A DNA stretch of 64,000 bases from Dermatobacter hominis (lineage in GTDB: Bacteria; Actinomycetota; Acidimicrobiia; Acidimicrobiales; Microtrichaceae), in contig NZ_CP085840.1 in the NCBI RefSeq assembly GCF_020715685.1, positions 620,001-684,000 on the forward strand, in the 5' to 3' direction. Position numbers and translations under genes: made by a program. The notes under the pieces were generated by a model. It saw only the letters and a list, made by a program, of their open reading frames with translations, had not been told where the DNA came from and ran no database searches. This document shows, piece after piece, positions 60,901 to 64,000 of the stretch. Every line of letters starts with the position of its first letter. The first letter of the stretch is position 1.

Positions 60901-61941
60901 TCAGGCGAGGCGGTGGACGCCGAGCTGATCGACCACGACCTCGTCGGACGGGGGCGGCCCGGGCGCCGTGCCCTCTCCGAAGGGCGTGCCGGGGAGCTCC
61001 TCCCGGCCGTGCGGGTCGAGCCATCCCCGCAGGTCGGGGCCGAGCGGCACGATCCCGGTCGGGTTGATGTCGCGGTGGACGCAGAAGTAGTGCGCCTTGA
61101 TGTGGTCGAAGTCGACCGTGTCGCCGAAGCCCGGCGTCTGGAACAGGTCGCGGGCGTAGGGCCACAGCACCGGCATCTCCGACAGCTTCTGCCGGTTGCA
61201 CTTGAAGTGGCCGTGGTACACGGCGTCGAAGCGGACCAGCGTCGTGAACAACCGGATGTCGGCCTCGGTGATGTGGTCCCCCACCAGGTAGCGCCGGTCC
61301 TCGAGGCGCGAGGACACCTCGTCCAGGCGGGCGAAGAGGCGCTCGTAGGCGTCCTCGTACGCGGACTGCGAGCCGGCGAACCCGCAGCGGTAGACGCCGT
61401 TGTTCACGTCCCGGTAGATCCCGCGCATCACCTCCTCCATCTCGTCGCGGAGCGCCTCGGGGTAGAGGTCGGGCGCCCCCTCGCGGTGGAGCTCGGTCCA
61501 CTCGCTCGACAGGTCCAGGCTCATCGGGACGAAGTCGTTCGTGACCACCTCGCCGGTCGTCGTGTCGACGATCGCCGGGACCGTGATGCCCTTCGGGTAG
61601 TCCGGGATGCGCCGGAGGTAGGCCTCCCGGAGCTCGTGGATGCCGAGCACCGGATCGACGCCACCGGGGTCGAGGCCGAAGTTCCAGCTGCGCTCGCCGT
61701 GGGTGGGTGCGGCGACGGCCATCGACAGCGCGCCCTCGAGGCCGAGCAGCCGGCGCACGATCACCAGCCGGCTCGCCCACGGGCAGGCCCGGCTCACGAC
61801 CAGCCGGTAGCGCCCCGGCTCGACCGGGTACCCGTCCCGGCCGTCGCGGGTGATCCGGCTGTCGATGTAGCGGGTGTCGCGCTCGAAGCTGCCGCCACCG
61901 GCGACGTAGGTGCCCTCGGCCTGCCCGTCCTGGTCGGTCAT
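60901..61941 (-). CDS. Glutathione S-transferase family, glutathionyl-hydroquinone reductase-like
   Basis: 346 residues, Xi-class GST/ECM4 type. N-terminal thioredoxin-like domain with active-site CPWA (Cys53-Ala56), C-terminal helical domain with [44 protein letters not shown] (read in parts) and [11 protein letters not shown]. It reduces glutathionyl- (here perhaps mycothiol-) hydroquinones. Divergent from the urease genes. Confidence 0.9.
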   Translation of the reverse strand: MTDQDGQAEGTYVAGGGSFERDTRYIDSRITRDGRDGYPVEPGRYRLVVSRACPWASRLVIVRRLLGLEGALSMAVAAPTHGERSWNFGLDPGGVDPVLGIHELREAYLRRIPDYPKGITVPAIVDTTTGEVVTNDFVPMSLDLSSEWTELHREGAPDLYPEALRDEMEEVMRGIYRDVNNGVYRCGFAGSQSAYEDAYERLFARLDEVSSRLEDRRYLVGDHITEADIRLFTTLVRFDAVYHGHFKCNRQKLSEMPVLWPYARDLFQTPGFGDTVDFDHIKAHYFCVHRDINPTGIVPLGPDLRGWLDPHGREELPGTPFGEGTAPGPPPSDEVVVDQLGVHRLA

Positions 61942-62054
61942 GGACGGTCCCTACCCCGCGGTATCGTGCCCGCCACCCCGGTCCCGGCACCGTCGCCGGC
62001 CCCGGGGACCGATCGGGCCCCGACACCGCCGCTCGCGCGCGCCACGGAGGTCCG

Positions 62055-62744
62055 ATGCTCCTCTCGCCCCACGAACAGGAACGGCTGCTGGTGCACGGCG
62101 CCGCCGACGTGGCGCGGCGACGACGGGAGCGGGGGCTGCTGCTGAACCACCCCGAGGCGGTCGCGGTCCTCACCGACTGGGTGCTCGAGTCCGCACGCGA
62201 CGGGATGTCGGTCGCCGCGATCATGTCCGAGGGGCGCGACGTGCTCGACACCTCCGACGTGATGGAGGGCGTCGAGGTGCTCATCGACGAGCTCCAGGTG
62301 GAGGCGACGTTCCCCGACGGGACGAAGCTGGTGACCCTGCACGGACCGATCCAACCGGCCGCGCTGGCGCCCGGCGACGATCCGGGCCCGGGGTCGCGGC
62401 TGGTCCCGGGCGAGGTGCTGCTCGGCGACGGCGACGTCGTGCTGCTCGAGGGCCGCGAGCTCGTCGCGTTGACGGTGCTCAACACCGGCGACCGCCCGGT
62501 CCAGGTCGGGTCCCACTTCCACTTCGCCGAGACCAACGAGGCGCTGCGCTTCGACCGCGCGGCGGCGGTCGGCCGGCGGCTCGCCGTCCCGGCCGGGACG
62601 AGCGTCCGGTTCGAGCCGGGCATCACGATGGAGGTCGAGCTCGTCGCGTTCGCCGGAGCGGGCGTGACCGCCGGGTTCCGTGGGCTGCACCCCCCGCCGG
62701 GGACGATCGACGGCACCCCGAGTGCGACCGGAGGCCGGTCGTGA
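62055..62744 (+). CDS. ureAB: Fused urease gamma-beta subunit
   Basis: 229 residues: gamma part (about 1-105, [31 protein letters not shown]) joined to beta part (about 115-215, [38 protein letters not shown]; read in parts). Fused UreAB polypeptides are known in Helicobacter and some actinobacteria. GGAGG precedes the ATG. The stop overlaps the ureC GTG start (GTGA). Structural subunits of the nickel urease; accessory ureEFGD genes would follow beyond the window. Confidence 0.93.
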   Translation: MLLSPHEQERLLVHGAADVARRRRERGLLLNHPEAVAVLTDWVLESARDGMSVAAIMSEGRDVLDTSDVMEGVEVLIDELQVEATFPDGTKLVTLHGPIQPAALAPGDDPGPGSRLVPGEVLLGDGDVVLLEGRELVALTVLNTGDRPVQVGSHFHFAETNEALRFDRAAAVGRRLAVPAGTSVRFEPGITMEVELVAFAGAGVTAGFRGLHPPPGTIDGTPSATGGRS

Positions 62745-64000
62745 GCGGCCCGGCGCTGTCGCGGGCCCGGTACGCCGCGCTCTACGGCCCGACCGCGGGC
62801 GATCGGATCCGGCTCGCGGACACGGACCTCCTGATCGAGATCGAGCAGGACCTCTGCGGCGGGCCGGGCCTCGCCGGCGACGAGGCCGTCTTCGGCGGCG
62901 GCAAGGTCATCCGCGAGTCCATGGGCCAGTCGCTGCGGACCGCGGCGCAGGGCGCACCCGACATGGTGATCACCGGCGCCGTCGTGCTCGACCACTGGGG
63001 CGTCGTCAAGGCGGACGTCGGCATCAAGGACGGCCGGATCACGGCGCTCGGAAAGGCCGGCAACCCGGACACCATGGACGGCGTCCACCCCGACCTCGTC
63101 ATCGGTCCGTCGACCGAGGTGCTCGCCGGCAACGGCAGGATCCTCACGGCGGGTGCGATCGACTGCCACGTCCACCTGATCTGCCCGCAGGTGCTGGACA
63201 CCGCGCTGGCGACCGGGATCACCACGGTGATCGGCGGGGGCACCGGACCGGCGGAGGGGACGAAGGCGACCACGGTGACCGCCTCGCCGTTCCACCTGTC
63301 GTCGATGCTCACCTCGATGGACGGTTGGCCGCTCAACCTCGTGCTGCTCGGCAAGGGCAACACGGTCTCGGCCGAGTCGATGTGGGAGCAGCTGCGCGCC
63401 GGTGCGAGCGGCTTCAAGCTCCACGAGGACTGGGGGTCGACGCCGGCGGCCATCGACGCGTGCCTGCGGGTGTGCGACGAGGCCGGCGTCCAGGCCTCGC
63501 TGCACACCGACACGCTGAACGAGGCGGGCTTCGTGGAGACGACGCTCGGGGCGATCGCCGGCCGGTCGATCCACTCGTACCACACCGAGGGTGCGGGCGG
63601 CGGCCACGCACCCGACATCATCACGGTCGCCGGCGAGCCGAACGTGCTGCCCAGCTCGACCAACCCGACGAGGCCCCACACCGTGAACACGGCGGACGAG
63701 CACCTCGACATGCTGATCGTCTGCCACCACCTCAACCCGTCGGTGCCCGAGGACCTGGCCTTCGCCGAGAGCCGGATCCGCCCGTCCACGATCGCGGCCG
63801 AGGACGTCCTGCACGACCTCGGCGCGATCTCGATGATCGGCTCGGACTCCCAGGCGATGGGCCGGATCGGCGAGGTGGTCATCCGGACGTGGCAGACCGC
63901 CCACGTCATGAAGCGGCGGCGCGGTGCGCTCGCGGGCGACGGCCGGGCCGACAACGAGCGGGCCAAGCGCTACGTGGCGAAGTACACGATCTGCCCGGCG
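62741..64000 (+). CDS. ureC: Urease alpha subunit (partial, C-terminus beyond right edge)
   Basis: Catalytic subunit, 420 residues visible. Seen: [20 protein letters not shown], nickel His pair in [10 protein letters not shown], the carbamylated Lys226 in [19 protein letters not shown], and the flap [12 protein letters not shown]. Starts at GTG in a GTGA overlap with ureAB, so the two are translated together. The rest of the domain lies outside the window. Confidence 0.95.
   Translation, partial: MSGPALSRARYAALYGPTAGDRIRLADTDLLIEIEQDLCGGPGLAGDEAVFGGGKVIRESMGQSLRTAAQGAPDMVITGAVVLDHWGVVKADVGIKDGRITALGKAGNPDTMDGVHPDLVIGPSTEVLAGNGRILTAGAIDCHVHLICPQVLDTALATGITTVIGGGTGPAEGTKATTVTASPFHLSSMLTSMDGWPLNLVLLGKGNTVSAESMWEQLRAGASGFKLHEDWGSTPAAIDACLRVCDEAGVQASLHTDTLNEAGFVETTLGAIAGRSIHSYHTEGAGGGHAPDIITVAGEPNVLPSSTNPTRPHTVNTADEHLDMLIVCHHLNPSVPEDLAFAESRIRPSTIAAEDVLHDLGAISMIGSDSQAMGRIGEVVIRTWQTAHVMKRRRGALAGDGRADNERAKRYVAKYTICPA

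Noticed and set aside
60653-63904. 1083-codon ORF on the minus strand
   Set aside because: Antisense to ureAB/ureC and out of frame with the GST gene; no domain; composition is a shadow.

Overview
This is chromosomal DNA from a very GC-rich, aerobic actinobacterium. The gene set includes a mycothiol/GST-type CPWA reductase, F420/flavin luciferase-like oxidoreductases, a P450 with a [3Fe-4S] ferredoxin, MpaB and BVMO enzymes, and a class III cyclase. Class Acidimicrobiia (Iamia/Ilumatobacter-like) is my best guess from style only; no 16S or other taxonomic marker is present. I see no phage, insertion sequence, CRISPR array, tRNA or rRNA. Genes are packed tightly and codon use looks uniform, so this reads as core or soft-core metabolic chromosome rather than an island.

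Layout. 1-6.8 kb: aldehyde dehydrogenase (cut by the left edge), SDR, acetolactate decarboxylase, a glutamine-synthetase-like ligase and a molybdopterin oxidoreductase. 6.8-10.8 kb: serine hydrolase, CoA-transferase with a Cys-free CMD-like partner, and a hypothetical gene. 10.8-17 kb: a GlcD-like FAD oxidase with a ThDP enzyme, then a polysaccharide deacetylase coupled to a DinG-type helicase. 17-20 kb: BVMO plus DapB-like dehydrogenase, divergent from a thioredoxin. 20-30.7 kb: FtsX-like permease, small proteins, DUF2855 protein, PilZ protein, chagasin-like inhibitor, a BCCP-carboxyltransferase fusion, a CaiB-type CoA-transferase and an orphan LivK-like binding protein. 30.7-37.5 kb: polar amino-acid ABC importer, P450/ferredoxin operon, and an ECF sigma factor with a membrane partner. 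37.5-45.4 kb: two alpha/beta hydrolases, a copper-delivery operon for cytochrome oxidase (Sco1, PCuAC, CtaG), a frameshifted GH5 lipoprotein, an adenylate cyclase and an MpaB oxygenase. 45.5-57.6 kb: a two-gene ABC exporter, two luciferase-like oxidoreductases, an RlmI-like methyltransferase with fructosamine kinase and a PLP decarboxylase, CsaA, an MFS transporter and a SigX5-type sigma factor. 57.6-64 kb: molybdate operon (HTH-Mop regulator, modA, modB, modC), glutathionyl-hydroquinone-reductase-like protein, and ureAB/ureC (cut by the right edge).

How it works together. Molybdate import (57.6-60.8 kb) can supply the Mo enzyme at 4.4-6.8 kb. Sco1, PCuAC and CtaG supply copper to an aa3-type oxidase. 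P450, BVMO, MpaB, CoA-transferases, an acyl-CoA carboxylase part and CMD/SDR/ALDH genes suggest oxidation of lipids, ketones or sterol-like carbon. Glutamine synthetase-like, amino-acid import and urease genes point to nitrogen scavenging. These links are inferred from co-occurrence.

Expression signals. Sixteen first or single genes have a TAnnnT box 6 to 9 nt before the start codon, which points to leaderless transcripts. Within operons, seven gene pairs share a GTGA overlap. Several gene ends carry long GC-rich hairpins without U-tracts. Two strong dyads (35834-35857 and 60822-60845) look like operators. The most interesting items are the single-polypeptide HTH-Mop regulator with its own dyad-over-promoter, the leaderless rule across the window, the BCCP-CT fusion without a biotin carboxylase, the P450 operator with no adjacent repressor, and the frameshift in the GH5 gene.
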